Assembly: GCF_047730165.1 (NCBI RefSeq)
Contig: NZ_CP159834.1
Coordinates: 1,364,001-1,428,000 of the forward strand
DNA length: 64,000 bases
Direction of reading: 5' to 3'
Source of the DNA: Patiriisocius sp047730165
GTDB taxonomy: Bacteria > Bacteroidota > Bacteroidia > Flavobacteriales > Flavobacteriaceae
Below the pieces are notes generated by a model. The model made no database searches and was not told the DNA's origin. It saw nothing but the letters and a program-made list of their open reading frames with translations. This document shows positions 9,153-18,782 of this stretch, in pieces. Position 1 is the stretch's first letter, and every line of letters begins with the position of its first letter. The translations under genes and the position numbers were made by a program.

Positions 9153-9965
9153 ATGAACAGAAAATACCTTTACCTTATTTTAATTGCAATCACCACTGTT
9201 GGTCTTTACTATCTAGAAGACTACGTAAATAAGAAAACGGAAGATTATCCTAGTTTTGATAAGGAAGATGCTCCTATGGCCTTGAATGGTGCCTTCAGCG
9301 ATATGCTGCCTTCAAGCAATGGTGAGATTGTAGCACACGTGCACTACACCTTAAGTTACAGAGAAGAATATGAGCAAGCAGAATGGGTGGCTTATGAGCT
9401 CTTAGAAAAGCACTTGACAAAGGATTATTTGGAACGGCCATACTTTATACAAGATAGAGACGTAAAGACAGAATCTGCAGATTGGCGTAATTACAAAAAC
9501 TCTGGCTATGATAGAGGACATTTATGCCCTGCCGCAGATCGTAAGTTTACATATGATGCGTTTCATGAAACATTTTTAACTAGTAATATAAGTCCGCAAG
9601 ACCACAGTTTTAATACTGGTTTATGGAACAGTCTAGAACAGAAAGCACGTTATTGGGCCGGACGGTATGACGATGTATATGTAATCACTGGCGGTATATT
9701 AAAAGACGGTCTTCCCTCAATAGGCAGTGAACGAGTAGCAGTTCCTGAAGAATTTTATAAAATTATTTTTGATAAACGCGGTGGTGATTATAGAGCCATT
9801 GCTTTTATAATGCCTAATGGAAAAACCTCAGGCTCTTTTTATAACTACATGGTTTCTATAGATGAGATTGAGCAAAAAACGGGTATTGACTTTTTCCCAG
9901 CATTGCCAGATGCTATTGAAAATGGACTGGAACGTGCAGATGATGTTCAACGATGGTGGAAGTGA
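9153..9965 (+). CDS. DNA/RNA non-specific endonuclease (NUC1/NucA family)
   Basis: This is a probable membrane-anchored or secreted nuclease of the beta-beta-alpha-metal class. The 270-residue product has an N-terminal hydrophobic segment (about 4-20). It then carries the family active site DRGHLCPAADRK near residue 120, in which His is the general base. NISPQDHSFNTGLWNSLE follows at about 148-165 and supplies the metal-binding Asn and helix. VITGGIL and the C-terminal FMPNGK region also match the family. The gene has its own -7 element and is convergent with rodA, which ends 34 bases downstream. Nutrient scavenging from extracellular DNA is a reasonable inference. Confidence 0.92.
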   Translation: MNRKYLYLILIAITTVGLYYLEDYVNKKTEDYPSFDKEDAPMALNGAFSDMLPSSNGEIVAHVHYTLSYREEYEQAEWVAYELLEKHLTKDYLERPYFIQDRDVKTESADWRNYKNSGYDRGHLCPAADRKFTYDAFHETFLTSNISPQDHSFNTGLWNSLEQKARYWAGRYDDVYVITGGILKDGLPSIGSERVAVPEEFYKIIFDKRGGDYRAIAFIMPNGKTSGSFYNYMVSIDEIEQKTGIDFFPALPDAIENGLERADDVQRWWK

Positions 9966-9999
9966 TATAGATTCATCTTCGTCTTCAATTTCAAGCCGA

Positions 10000-11253
10000 C
10001 TAAGTGTAGTAATAATTCCCACTATCCAACCGCACGAAAATAAATAATAAAATAGTAAATCCCCATAATCCAGATCCGCCGTAACTAAAAAACGGGAGCG
10101 GTATTCCAACCGTTGGGAATATTCCCGTTACCATCCCGATATTCACAAAGAAGTGAAAGAATAGGATAGCCGCAACGCTATAGCCGTATACTCGAGCGAA
10201 TTGTGATTTCTGTCGCTCCGCTAAGACGAGTACTCTTATGATCAGCGCAACGAATAATAGTACCACGAGCATCGATCCCACAAAACCCCATTCTTCGCCT
10301 ACCGTACTAAATATGTAGTCTGTATGTTGTTCAGGAACAAAGTTTCCTTTGGTCTGTGTACCATCGGTCCAGCCTTTTCCTAACCAGCCTCCGCTGCCTA
10401 TGGCAATCTCGCTCTGGTTGGTGTTATATCCTATTCCTTTAGCATCTACTTCCTTTCCAAGAACAATATTAAAACGATCACGGTGCCGCTGTTCAAATAC
10501 ATTGTTAAAAATATAATTCACCGAAAAGGCAAAAGCGACACAGGCAAAAATTACGGTAAAATATTTTACTTTATTGGGGCGAAGTTTTCGATTATAGAAG
10601 AGAAGTCCTAGACCAACGAGTAACGCGAATCCTGCAATCCAATGCACTCCTATAGCCAACGTCCCGACAAAAAGTACAGATGCAAAAAGACCAAGTAACA
10701 AATAAACATAATGCATACCTTCTCTGTACAATGGAAAAACAAAAGCCGCATAAATTAATGCACTCCCTGGATCTGGTTGCGGGACAATAAAAAGAGCCGG
10801 TAGTGCAATGATTAAAAAAGCGCGTAATTGATCTTTGAACAGCGCCATGTTTGTCTGTATGTCACTCACGTATTTTGCTATGGCAAGTGCTGTAGCTGCT
10901 TTTGCAAATTCGCTAGGTTGCAAACTCACAGGGCCAAATGAATACCAAGATGTAGCGCCATTAATGTTTTTTCCTAGAACGAATAATCCCAACAAGGCGA
11001 CCAAAGTAACAATGTAAATGATACTCCCAAACCGCTCATAAAACTTGACATCGATAGCAAGTATAAAAACAATAAGCACAAGGCTTAAAACAATCCACAT
11101 CAGTTGTTTTGTGTAGATATTTCCTAAGTCAAAAAAGGTTTCTACATTATCCACATAGGAAGCAGAATAAATATTAAACCAACCAATACTTACCAAAGCC
11201 AAAAACAGCAAAATGATAACCCAGTCAAAACGTGATGCAGTTACACTACTCAT
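10000..11253 (-). CDS. rodA: rod shape-determining protein RodA (SEDS glycosyltransferase)
   Basis: RodA polymerises lipid II glycan strands during cell elongation, paired with PBP2. The 417-residue polytopic protein has about ten membrane segments. It carries SEDS signatures such as FSPVSLQPSE-like GPVSLQPSEFAK near 90-101, PQPDPGSALIY near 158-168, and FVPEQHTDYIFSTVGEEWGF near 290-310. The C-terminal GIPLPFFSYGGSG is also typical. Its start overlaps the mrdA stop by one base, so translation is probably coupled. It is the last gene of the mreBCD-mrdA-rodA operon. Confidence 0.96.
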   Translation of the reverse strand: MSSVTASRFDWVIILLFLALVSIGWFNIYSASYVDNVETFFDLGNIYTKQLMWIVLSLVLIVFILAIDVKFYERFGSIIYIVTLVALLGLFVLGKNINGATSWYSFGPVSLQPSEFAKAATALAIAKYVSDIQTNMALFKDQLRAFLIIALPALFIVPQPDPGSALIYAAFVFPLYREGMHYVYLLLGLFASVLFVGTLAIGVHWIAGFALLVGLGLLFYNRKLRPNKVKYFTVIFACVAFAFSVNYIFNNVFEQRHRDRFNIVLGKEVDAKGIGYNTNQSEIAIGSGGWLGKGWTDGTQTKGNFVPEQHTDYIFSTVGEEWGFVGSMLVVLLFVALIIRVLVLAERQKSQFARVYGYSVAAILFFHFFVNIGMVTGIFPTVGIPLPFFSYGGSGLWGFTILLFIFVRLDSGNYYYT

Positions 11254-13121
11254 TATTGATTAATTAAAAAGGGAATGCCGCTATGCGGCTTAGCATATTC
11301 TTCTTCTAAACTTCCGTTTAATACGTAGGTTTCTAAATCTGTTCTAGTAATAGATCCTTTAAGATATTTTTCTATCATTAAACTAGCAATTTTCCCGGCC
11401 CATCTAGATCCCCAATACCCATTTTCTACAAATACGGCTATCGCAATCTGAGGGTTATCCTTAGGGGCAAAGGCGACAAAGGTAGAGTGATCCGTAAGTT
11501 TTGTAGTGACACCATCTATTCTAGTGTAATTCTCAGCTGTACCTGTCTTTCCGCAAATATCGATACCGGGTACTTGCAAGTATTTTGCTGTTCCTTCATT
11601 GTATACGTCAAATAATCCTTGAATTACAGGTTCAAAAAATTCAGGTTTAATGGTTGTGTAGTTTTTCTTGTAATAGTCACCTGGTATGCTATCCTTATTG
11701 TCTATCTGCTTTATAACATGGGGTTTAATATACCAGCCTTTATTTGCAATTGCGGCTGTAAAGTTAGCCATCTGCATCGGTGTCATCAAGACCTCTCCTT
11801 GCCCTATAGAATTTGAAATAGTAGCAGGCGCATACCACTTATATTTTGGGTAGCGATAATAGCGATTGTAATAATCAGCATCTGGTATTAGGCCTTTGCG
11901 ACCACTTGGCATATCATGACCCGTGTAGGCTCCAAGTCCAAAACTCGTTAAATGCTTGTTCCAAGAATTAATACCTTTTTGGGGAGTGTCAAATTTTTCA
12001 ATGGTGCGTCTATAAACAGTCGCAAAGTAGCTATTGCATGATTGGGCAATCCCACCTACCATAGCTAATGGGCTTTTGTGGTGGTGGCATCCTAATGGCT
12101 TTTTACCACCATAGCGATACGAGCCTGCACAATAAATACGTTCTTGTGAAGTAATCACATTTTCTTGTAGACCAATGAGTGCCGTAAGGGCTTTAAAGGG
12201 AGAGCCAGGTGGATACTCACCAGACAAGCCGCGGTCAAATAGTGGTCGCGAAATAGAGTCGTAAAACATCCTGCTAAAATTTTTAGAGCGGTCTCGTCCC
12301 ACTAACAACTTAGGGTCGTAATAAGGTGCTGTGATCAAGGCAAGAATTTCACCGGTTTTAGGCTCGATAGCCACAATCCCGCCTCGCTTATTGACAAAAA
12401 GTTCTTCCCCGTATTTCTGTAGCGCAGCATCTATGGCGAGCCTAATGTCATTTCCTCGTTTGGGTAGGGTGTCAAAATCACCACCTTCATAAGGGCCGAT
12501 GTCTCGATTAAAGCGGTCTTTTTGTATATACTTTACTCCTTTCACACCTCGCAACTCTTCCTCATAGGCTTTCTCAATGCCTTGGATTCCGATTATCTCA
12601 CCTATTTGGTAATAAGGTTTATCCTTCAAAATACGTTCATCCACTTCTCTAATATAACCTAACACGTTTGCAGAATGATTTACTTGATAATCACGTAAAG
12701 ATTGTTTCCGAATATAAAACCCTTCATATTTTCGCATCTTTTCAGACAGGTAGGCATATTCACCTTTAGTAAGTTGCGGGACAACGGTGTAAGGAAGTCT
12801 AGGGGAGTAGGTTCTGGCTTTCGCCAAAATATTCTCAAATTTCTCCCTTGGCATTTTTAAAAGTTTACAAAATTCTAGGGTGTCTAGATTCTTCACTTCT
12901 CTTGGGATCACCATTACATCATAGGAAGGCTGGTTTGAAACCAACAATTTGTCATTACGATCAAAAATATACCCTCGTTGCGGGTAATCATACATCACTT
13001 TATACGCATTGCTTTCTGAAAGTGCTTGGAAAGAAGTATTATAAACTTGTAAATAGAACAGCCTCCCGGTAAAAACAAGACCGGTAATCAAAACAACGAT
13101 AAGGAGTAAAAATTTTCTCAC
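11253..13121 (-). CDS. mrdA: penicillin-binding protein 2 (elongation transpeptidase)
   Basis: This monofunctional class B PBP cross-links peptidoglycan during elongation and is the partner of RodA. The 622-residue product has one N-terminal membrane anchor (about 4-24) and a dimerisation domain beginning YDYPQRGYIFDRND. The transpeptidase motifs are SxxK as PPGSPFKAL near 306, SxN as SCNS near 370, and KTG as CGKTGTAEN near 527. Length and motif order are normal. It sits between mreD and rodA with close spacing. Confidence 0.96.
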   Translation of the reverse strand: MRKFLLLIVVLITGLVFTGRLFYLQVYNTSFQALSESNAYKVMYDYPQRGYIFDRNDKLLVSNQPSYDVMVIPREVKNLDTLEFCKLLKMPREKFENILAKARTYSPRLPYTVVPQLTKGEYAYLSEKMRKYEGFYIRKQSLRDYQVNHSANVLGYIREVDERILKDKPYYQIGEIIGIQGIEKAYEEELRGVKGVKYIQKDRFNRDIGPYEGGDFDTLPKRGNDIRLAIDAALQKYGEELFVNKRGGIVAIEPKTGEILALITAPYYDPKLLVGRDRSKNFSRMFYDSISRPLFDRGLSGEYPPGSPFKALTALIGLQENVITSQERIYCAGSYRYGGKKPLGCHHHKSPLAMVGGIAQSCNSYFATVYRRTIEKFDTPQKGINSWNKHLTSFGLGAYTGHDMPSGRKGLIPDADYYNRYYRYPKYKWYAPATISNSIGQGEVLMTPMQMANFTAAIANKGWYIKPHVIKQIDNKDSIPGDYYKKNYTTIKPEFFEPVIQGLFDVYNEGTAKYLQVPGIDICGKTGTAENYTRIDGVTTKLTDHSTFVAFAPKDNPQIAIAVFVENGYWGSRWAGKIASLMIEKYLKGSITRTDLETYVLNGSLEEEYAKPHSGIPFLINQ

Positions 13122-13155
13122 GAAGGTTTTTTATGCTGAAATAGTAGTGGAACGC

Positions 13156-13662
13156 TTAACGTTTCCGACCCCAAAGTATCAAGACGCTAAAGATTAAAAT
13201 TATACTGAATATACTAGAAAACAAGGTCGATTTTAAAGCTAAGAGTATATGCGATATGTTAAATGTTTCTAATAAAAATAATACCAAGTGATGTAAGATC
13301 ACCACGGCCGAAATGTATAGCAGGCGCTCATTTGTAGCAACCTTATTCAGTTTTATAACATTATACTCGTAGCTTATGCCAAAGGAAAATTTTAAAATAG
13401 CTGGGCGTATGTAGGCGATAAAAACGGTTGCTGCTGCGTGCACACCTCCAGTATCACTGAAAATATCTATGGTGAGTCCTAAGAAAAAACCTAAAAATAT
13501 AAGCAGTGTCTTATTACCCGTAAACGGAAACAACATCACAAATAAAATATAGAGATAGGGATTTATGTAGCCTAAAAAGTTGATGTGATTTAGCACTAAA
13601 ACTTGCAATAGCGCGAGCCCGATAAACCGGATGATATTTTGAAAAACCTCACTGTTCTGCAT
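13156..13662 (-). CDS. mreD: rod shape-determining protein MreD
   Basis: This is a small polytopic membrane protein of the elongasome. The 168-residue product has about five hydrophobic segments and a motif TIDIFSDTGGVHAAATVF near residues 65-83 that is typical of Bacteroidota MreD. Assignment rests mainly on this region and on the position between mreC (14-base overlap) and mrdA (34-base gap). MreD sequences diverge strongly between phyla. Confidence 0.88.
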   Translation of the reverse strand: MQNSEVFQNIIRFIGLALLQVLVLNHINFLGYINPYLYILFVMLFPFTGNKTLLIFLGFFLGLTIDIFSDTGGVHAAATVFIAYIRPAILKFSFGISYEYNVIKLNKVATNERLLYISAVVILHHLVLFLLETFNISHILLALKSTLFSSIFSIILIFSVLILWGRKR

Positions 13663-14473
13663 CTTGCGTCGCTTGTTCTAGTTGTAAAATCTCTCTCGCT
13701 TGTGTGTTTGTGATGAGGTAGACCTGTTTAAGATTTGTCATATCGTTAAAGAGCTGCACATCTACTATGTAACTGTCATCTTGTGTCAACTCAAAATCTA
13801 TGATAGTGCCAATTAAAACCCCTCCTGGAAAAATAGTAGATCTTCCGCCAGTCACAATAGTATCGCCCAAGACCAGCGGAGCGAGTCGCGGTATTTGTTT
13901 TAATTGCACCACATTAGGATTCTTTGTGTTCCAGGCAAGCGTACCAAAGTGATTGGTCTTTTTTAATTTGGCATTAATCTCACTATTAGTGTTTAAAATA
14001 GACTGCACGGTCGCAAAACCCTTAGACATATTGTTCACAATCCCCACTAATCCTTGAGAAGTAATAACGCCTTGGTCCACCTTCACACTATCACGTGCGC
14101 CTTTATTAATCGTGATACTGTTTTTTGTATTGCCGTAATTGTTATTGATCACTTTTGCCGCCATAAAAAAGTAAGGCGCATCTTTAATGGTAGTGTCTAG
14201 TGTTGTTTCTGAAATGTTCAGAAGCATTGTAACTTGGCTTCTTAAATAAGTATTCTCCTCGGTAAGTTTTTGGTTTTGGGTATCGAGACCAAAATAATCT
14301 GAAACCGACGAACGAGCGCTATACGCCCCGCCACTCATAAAGTTTGCCGAGTTAACAAAAGAGCTCGCGTGATAAGAGTTTGACTGAATCGTAAACGAAA
14401 GAGCAATTAAAAAAAGGACAAAAAACAACAGGAAATTTTTATTTCGGATGAAAAAAAATATAATTTGCTGCAT
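13649..14473 (-). CDS. mreC: rod shape-determining protein MreC
   Basis: MreC is a periplasmic scaffold that links MreB and MreD to the elongation PBPs. The 274-residue product has an N-terminal membrane anchor (about 8-30), a short coiled-coil with LTEENTYLRSQV at about 70-82, and the beta-rich MreC domain (NSITINKGARDSVKVDQGVI near 117-136). The C-terminus is Gln-rich. It lies 58 bases downstream of mreB on the same strand. Confidence 0.94.
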   Translation of the reverse strand: MQQIIFFFIRNKNFLLFFVLFLIALSFTIQSNSYHASSFVNSANFMSGGAYSARSSVSDYFGLDTQNQKLTEENTYLRSQVTMLLNISETTLDTTIKDAPYFFMAAKVINNNYGNTKNSITINKGARDSVKVDQGVITSQGLVGIVNNMSKGFATVQSILNTNSEINAKLKKTNHFGTLAWNTKNPNVVQLKQIPRLAPLVLGDTIVTGGRSTIFPGGVLIGTIIDFELTQDDSYIVDVQLFNDMTNLKQVYLITNTQAREILQLEQATQDAEQ

Positions 14474-14531
14474 GAATGAGCATGGTTGTTATGTGATTCA
14501 CATTTCCGAAGAAATGAGTATAATCATTTTC

Positions 14532-15560
14532 TTATTTAATAAGTATGCTCTTAAACTTGGGTAGGTTTTTTAAACAAATACCTGTACCTCGTACTACCGC
14601 TCTCAAAGGATCTTCTGCGATATATACTGGAAGGTCTGTTTTTTGAGAAAGACGCTTGTCAAGCCCGCGTAACATGGAGCCTCCACCGGCCATATAAATA
14701 CCTGTATTGTAAATATCTGCAGCGAGTTCCGGAGGCGTCTGTGATAAAGTCTCCATCACAGCATCCTCGATTCGTAAAATAGATTTGTCAAGTGCTTTTG
14801 CGATTTCTCTATACGAAGTCTGTACTTGTTTAGGCTTTCCAGTAAGTAAGTCACGTCCTTGTACGGCCATGTCCTCTGGTGGTAATTCCAGATCTTCTGT
14901 TGCAGCACCTATTTGTATTTTAATTTTTTCTGCAGTACGTTCTCCTACGTATAGGTTATGCTGCGTACGCATATAGTAGATGATATCGTTTGTAAATACA
15001 TCACCTGCAATCTTAACAGACTTGTCACAGACGATTCCTCCAAGAGCGATCACAGCGATTTCTGTAGTTCCTCCTCCTATGTCTACAACCATATTTCCTT
15101 TAGGCTGCATAATGTCAATACCAATACCGATGGCTGCTGCCATAGGCTCATGTATTAAATAAACTTCTTTACCATTTACGCGTTCAGCACTTTCTTTTAC
15201 CGCTCGCATTTCTACCTCTGTGATACCAGAAGGGATACAGATAACCATTCTTAGCGATGGTGTAATCCATTTTTTCTTAAGTGCCGGAATATCTTTGATG
15301 AACATATTGATCATCTTTTCACTCGCGTCAAAATCTGCAATCACACCGTCCTTAAGCGGTCTAATGGTTTTAATATTTTCATGTGTTTTACCCTGCATCA
15401 AGGCAGCTTCCCTTCCTACAGCAATAATTTTTCCTGTAGTACGGTTACGAGCAACGATCGATGGAGAATCTACAACTACTTTGTCATTGTGAATGATGAG
15501 TGTATTTGCAGTCCCTAGGTCAATTGCGATTTCTTCTGTAAGAAAGTCAAAAAATCCCAT
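14532..15560 (-). CDS. mreB: rod shape-determining protein MreB (actin homologue)
   Basis: MreB filaments guide lateral wall synthesis. The 342-residue product carries the phosphate-1 loop EEIAIDLGTANTLIIH near 9-24, phosphate-2 MVVDIGGGTTEIAVI near 157-171, and the adenosine motif MAGGGSMLRGLD near 290-302, all characteristic of MreB. It is the promoter-proximal gene of the cell-shape operon. A -7 element at 15611-15618 lies between it and purH. Confidence 0.97.
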   Translation of the reverse strand: MGFFDFLTEEIAIDLGTANTLIIHNDKVVVDSPSIVARNRTTGKIIAVGREAALMQGKTHENIKTIRPLKDGVIADFDASEKMINMFIKDIPALKKKWITPSLRMVICIPSGITEVEMRAVKESAERVNGKEVYLIHEPMAAAIGIGIDIMQPKGNMVVDIGGGTTEIAVIALGGIVCDKSVKIAGDVFTNDIIYYMRTQHNLYVGERTAEKIKIQIGAATEDLELPPEDMAVQGRDLLTGKPKQVQTSYREIAKALDKSILRIEDAVMETLSQTPPELAADIYNTGIYMAGGGSMLRGLDKRLSQKTDLPVYIAEDPLRAVVRGTGICLKNLPKFKSILIK

Positions 15561-15610
15561 AAGCTTATTGGTAGTGAATTAATTTAAAATTGCTAAAAAT
15601 GATCCTACAA

Positions 15611-15618
15611 CAAATATA
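15611..15618 (-). promoter_or_regulatory. -7 promoter element of the mreB operon
   Basis: Minus strand reads TATATTTG, an exact TAnnTTTG match, 50 bases before the mreB ATG in the purH-mreB gap. Confidence 0.55.
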
Positions 15619-15627
15619 TTAAAAATA

Positions 15628-17160
15628 TTAATGTTTAAAGTGACGTGTACCGGTAAATACCATCGCAAGATTATGTGCATTACAGTAATCTATGCTTAAT
15701 TGATCTTTTATCGATCCTCCTGGCTGTATCACTGCCTTAATACCTGCATTGTCTGCAATTTCTACACAGTCTGGAAATGGGAAAAATGCATCGCTCGCCA
15801 TCACAGCTCCATCTAGATTAAAATCAAAACTTTGTGCTTTGTGAATGGCTTGTGTTAAAGCATCAACTCTAGAAGTTTGTCCCGTTCCGCTAGCACATAG
15901 TTGCTTATCCTTTGCAAGCACTATCGTGTTAGACTTTGTATGCTTGCAAATTTTTGAGGCAAACATCAAATCTTCTAGCTGATAATCACTTGGTTTATTG
16001 CGGGTTGCGTGCGTTAATTTATCAATGCTATCTGTAATACCATCTTTATCTTGAACAAGCGTTCCGTTAAGACAGGTTCTTACCGATGTTGTTGGCATTT
16101 TAATTTCCTTCTGTATCAATAAAATGCGGTTTTTCTTCCCCTTTAATATTTCTGTAGCAGTACTAGAGAATGAAGGCGCAATCACCACCTCACAAAATAG
16201 TTTGTGAATTTCGTTTGCAGTGGGTTCATCTATTTCTGTGTTACAGATTAAAACCCCGCCAAAGGCAGAAACAGGATCTCCCGCTAGCGCATCTGTGTAT
16301 GCTTGGTGTAAGGTGTCGCGTTGGGCAATACCACAAGCATTGTTGTGTTTTAAGATGGCAAACGTAGGTTTCTCACCTGCAAATTCGCCCATCAGGTTAA
16401 CTGCTGCATCTACATCTAAAAGGTTATTGTAGCTTAATTCTTTTCCGTGGAGCTTATCAAAAATAGCGTCAAAATCTCCGAAGAAAAATCCGCGTTGATG
16501 AGGATTTTCTCCATAGCGAAGTACTTTACCGTTTCCTTCACTAATTTTTAAAGCTGGTATATTACGATCACTATTGAAATAATTAAAAATCGCTGTATCG
16601 TAATGTGAAGAAACATTAAAAGCTTTTGCAGCAAAATTCTTTCTGTCTGCTTGCGAAAAGCTGCCGTCGTTTTCTGAAAGCAATTCTAAAAACTCGTTAT
16701 AATCTTCCATAGAAGAAACACAAATGGTGTCTTTAAAGTTTTTAGCTGCAGCACGGATTAGTGAAATTCCGCCAATATCTATTTTTTCAATGATTTCTTG
16801 TTCTGGAGCTCCAGAGGCAACCGTGTTTTCAAAAGGGTATAAATCTACAATGACGATATCTAACTGCGGGATGTTAAATTTCCCCATTTCACGAACATCG
16901 TTCTCATTATCTTGACGATTTAAAATACCTCCAAAAACTTTAGGGTGCAAGGTCTTAACACGACCTCCTAAAATGGATGGATAGTCTGTTACGTCTTCTA
17001 CAGGAATCACTTTGATGCCCATGTCTGTAATAAATTTTTCTGTTCCACCAGTGGAGTAGATCATTACGCCTAGTGCGTCAAGTTTTTTAACAATAGGGCC
17101 TAAGCCGTCTTTATGGAAAACAGAAATGAGTGCAGATGATACTTTTTTACGATCGCTCAT
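15628..17160 (-). CDS. purH: bifunctional AICAR transformylase / IMP cyclohydrolase
   Basis: PurH catalyses the last two steps of purine synthesis: it formylates AICAR and closes the ring to IMP. The 510-residue product has an N-terminal MGS-like cyclohydrolase domain (ALISVFHKDGLGPIVKKL, YSTGGTEKFI, RVKTLHPKVFGGIL near 67-80). The transformylase domain contains LRYGENPHQRGFFFG near 212-226 and ILKHNNACGIA near 265. The length is normal. It lies upstream of mreB on the same strand but appears to have its own promoter. Confidence 0.97.
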   Translation of the reverse strand: MSDRKKVSSALISVFHKDGLGPIVKKLDALGVMIYSTGGTEKFITDMGIKVIPVEDVTDYPSILGGRVKTLHPKVFGGILNRQDNENDVREMGKFNIPQLDIVIVDLYPFENTVASGAPEQEIIEKIDIGGISLIRAAAKNFKDTICVSSMEDYNEFLELLSENDGSFSQADRKNFAAKAFNVSSHYDTAIFNYFNSDRNIPALKISEGNGKVLRYGENPHQRGFFFGDFDAIFDKLHGKELSYNNLLDVDAAVNLMGEFAGEKPTFAILKHNNACGIAQRDTLHQAYTDALAGDPVSAFGGVLICNTEIDEPTANEIHKLFCEVVIAPSFSSTATEILKGKKNRILLIQKEIKMPTTSVRTCLNGTLVQDKDGITDSIDKLTHATRNKPSDYQLEDLMFASKICKHTKSNTIVLAKDKQLCASGTGQTSRVDALTQAIHKAQSFDFNLDGAVMASDAFFPFPDCVEIADNAGIKAVIQPGGSIKDQLSIDYCNAHNLAMVFTGTRHFKH

Positions 17161-17199
17161 GATAATTTTGAAGGGTATAAGGTTCTGAAATTAAAGGTG

Positions 17200-17207
17200 C
17201 AAAAATA
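17200..17207 (-). promoter_or_regulatory. -7 promoter element of purH
   Basis: Minus strand reads TATTTTTG, an exact TAnnTTTG match, 39 bases before the purH ATG. Confidence 0.6.
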
Positions 17208-17427
17208 CATAATCATCACACATTTATGTAACATTTGTTAATAGAAAGCGTCCTACTTTTTGTCTGAATTTATTATTTTACTTTTAAAGGAAGATAGAAA
17301 ATCCAAATTCACTAAGTTTTAGTGATAATTAATTTGTTGATAGACAAATTTCAACATTTTAAGCATTGAGATTTTGCAAGTAGCGATTTCAATAAAAAGA
17401 ACCAGTTAAAAACGGAACCAACGAACT

Positions 17428-18684
17428 ATGTTCATCTATTTAAGAGTACTCAAAGAGAGTTTTAATTTTGCGATCAACGCGCTTAGGAATAATAAGTTGC
17501 GTACTTTTTTATCCTTAGTTGGTGTGACCATTGGTATCTTTTCTATTATCGCCATATTAGCCGCCGTAGATTCACTTAAAAAAGAAATTGAGGGGAGTAT
17601 TAGTTCGCTGGATACAAGTACAATGATTATCACTCGTTTTTCTTTTGGACCAACGGAGGTTCCAAGATGGAAATGGCAACAGTTTCCGAATGTTAATTAT
17701 GAAGAATACCAATTAATAAAGAGAAGTGTAAATAATATTGAGGCAGTGGCTTATGCTACTAATGTGCCTAACACAACTGTCAAGTATGAAGGTAATACCG
17801 TTAGTGATGTTAATTTTGTAGCGATTACATATGAGCATTACGATATAGAATCTTTACAGATAGAAGAAGGTAGGTATTACAACGAATCTGAATCTAATAG
17901 TGGCTCACAAGTAGTAGTTGTAGGTTATGAAGTGGCGACGGAGCTATTTGGAACACCAACTGCCGCAATAGGAAAAAAAGTGAGAATGTATGGTAGAAAA
18001 TTTACCGTCATAGGTACCCTAGAAAAAGAGGGGAGTGGTCTAGGAGGAGACTCAAAAGATACTTGGGTTCTGTTTCCAGCAAATGCGGCACGTAAAATTT
18101 TTGGTGATAGTAAAACCAATGGGTTTCAGAGAATTATTGTAAAGCCAGAAAAAGGAGCTGATGAAGTAGAGTTGATGGCTGTAATAACTCAGAAACTCAG
18201 AGTATCACGTGGATTAAAGACGGATGATATTGACACCTTCTTTATCAATCAGTTAAAGGGGCTTGTAGAATTTATAGACAACATTACTGGCACAATGAAT
18301 CTTGTTGGTCTTATGATAAGCGGCTTCTCATTGCTGGTCGGTGGTTTTGGTATTGCAAATATTATGTTTGTAAGTGTAAAAGAAAGGACCAATCTAATAG
18401 GAATTCAAAAATCACTAGGCGCAAAACGACGTTTTATTTTACTTCAATTTTTATTTGAAGCTGTTGTGTTAGCTGTCTTTGGTGGTCTTATAGGGATGTT
18501 TTTTGTGTGGCTATTAGCCCAAGGAGCAAATTGGTATTTAGATGATTTTGACTTTGTACTCTCTGGTTGGAATATGTTTATAGGTACTTCTGTTTCTATA
18601 GCTATTGGTCTCATAGCAGGTATTTTGCCAGCCATATCAGCTTCAAAATTGGATCCTGTAGAGGCAATTAGAACGGGGATGTAA
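17428..18684 (+). CDS. ABC transporter permease, MacB/FtsX type
   Basis: This is a type VII-like ABC permease with one N-terminal membrane helix (about 22-45), a large periplasmic MacB_PCD domain (about 50-270) and a three-helix FtsX domain at the C-terminus. GIQKSLGAKRRFILLQFLFEA near 325-345 is the cytoplasmic coupling helix. The end LPAISASKLDPVEAIR is diagnostic of the family. No ATPase gene is adjacent, so its LolD/MacB-type ATPase is encoded elsewhere. The substrate is unknown. A strong terminator follows. Confidence 0.92.
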   Translation: MFIYLRVLKESFNFAINALRNNKLRTFLSLVGVTIGIFSIIAILAAVDSLKKEIEGSISSLDTSTMIITRFSFGPTEVPRWKWQQFPNVNYEEYQLIKRSVNNIEAVAYATNVPNTTVKYEGNTVSDVNFVAITYEHYDIESLQIEEGRYYNESESNSGSQVVVVGYEVATELFGTPTAAIGKKVRMYGRKFTVIGTLEKEGSGLGGDSKDTWVLFPANAARKIFGDSKTNGFQRIIVKPEKGADEVELMAVITQKLRVSRGLKTDDIDTFFINQLKGLVEFIDNITGTMNLVGLMISGFSLLVGGFGIANIMFVSVKERTNLIGIQKSLGAKRRFILLQFLFEAVVLAVFGGLIGMFFVWLLAQGANWYLDDFDFVLSGWNMFIGTSVSIAIGLIAGILPAISASKLDPVEAIRTGM

Positions 18685-18712
18685 TTGCAGCGGAGCTGGG
18701 GAAAATCAAAAC

Positions 18713-18764
18713 AGGAAATCTCAATTCATAAAATTATTAATTTGAATTGAGATTTCCTATTTTT
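18713..18764. terminator. bidirectional terminator between convergent genes
   Basis: A perfect 16-bp stem (18713-18728 with 18743-18758) has a 14-base loop and is followed on plus by a T-run. It separates the MacB-type permease from the convergent GAF gene. Confidence 0.8.
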
Positions 18765-18782
18765 TGAGGTTTACTACTCTTA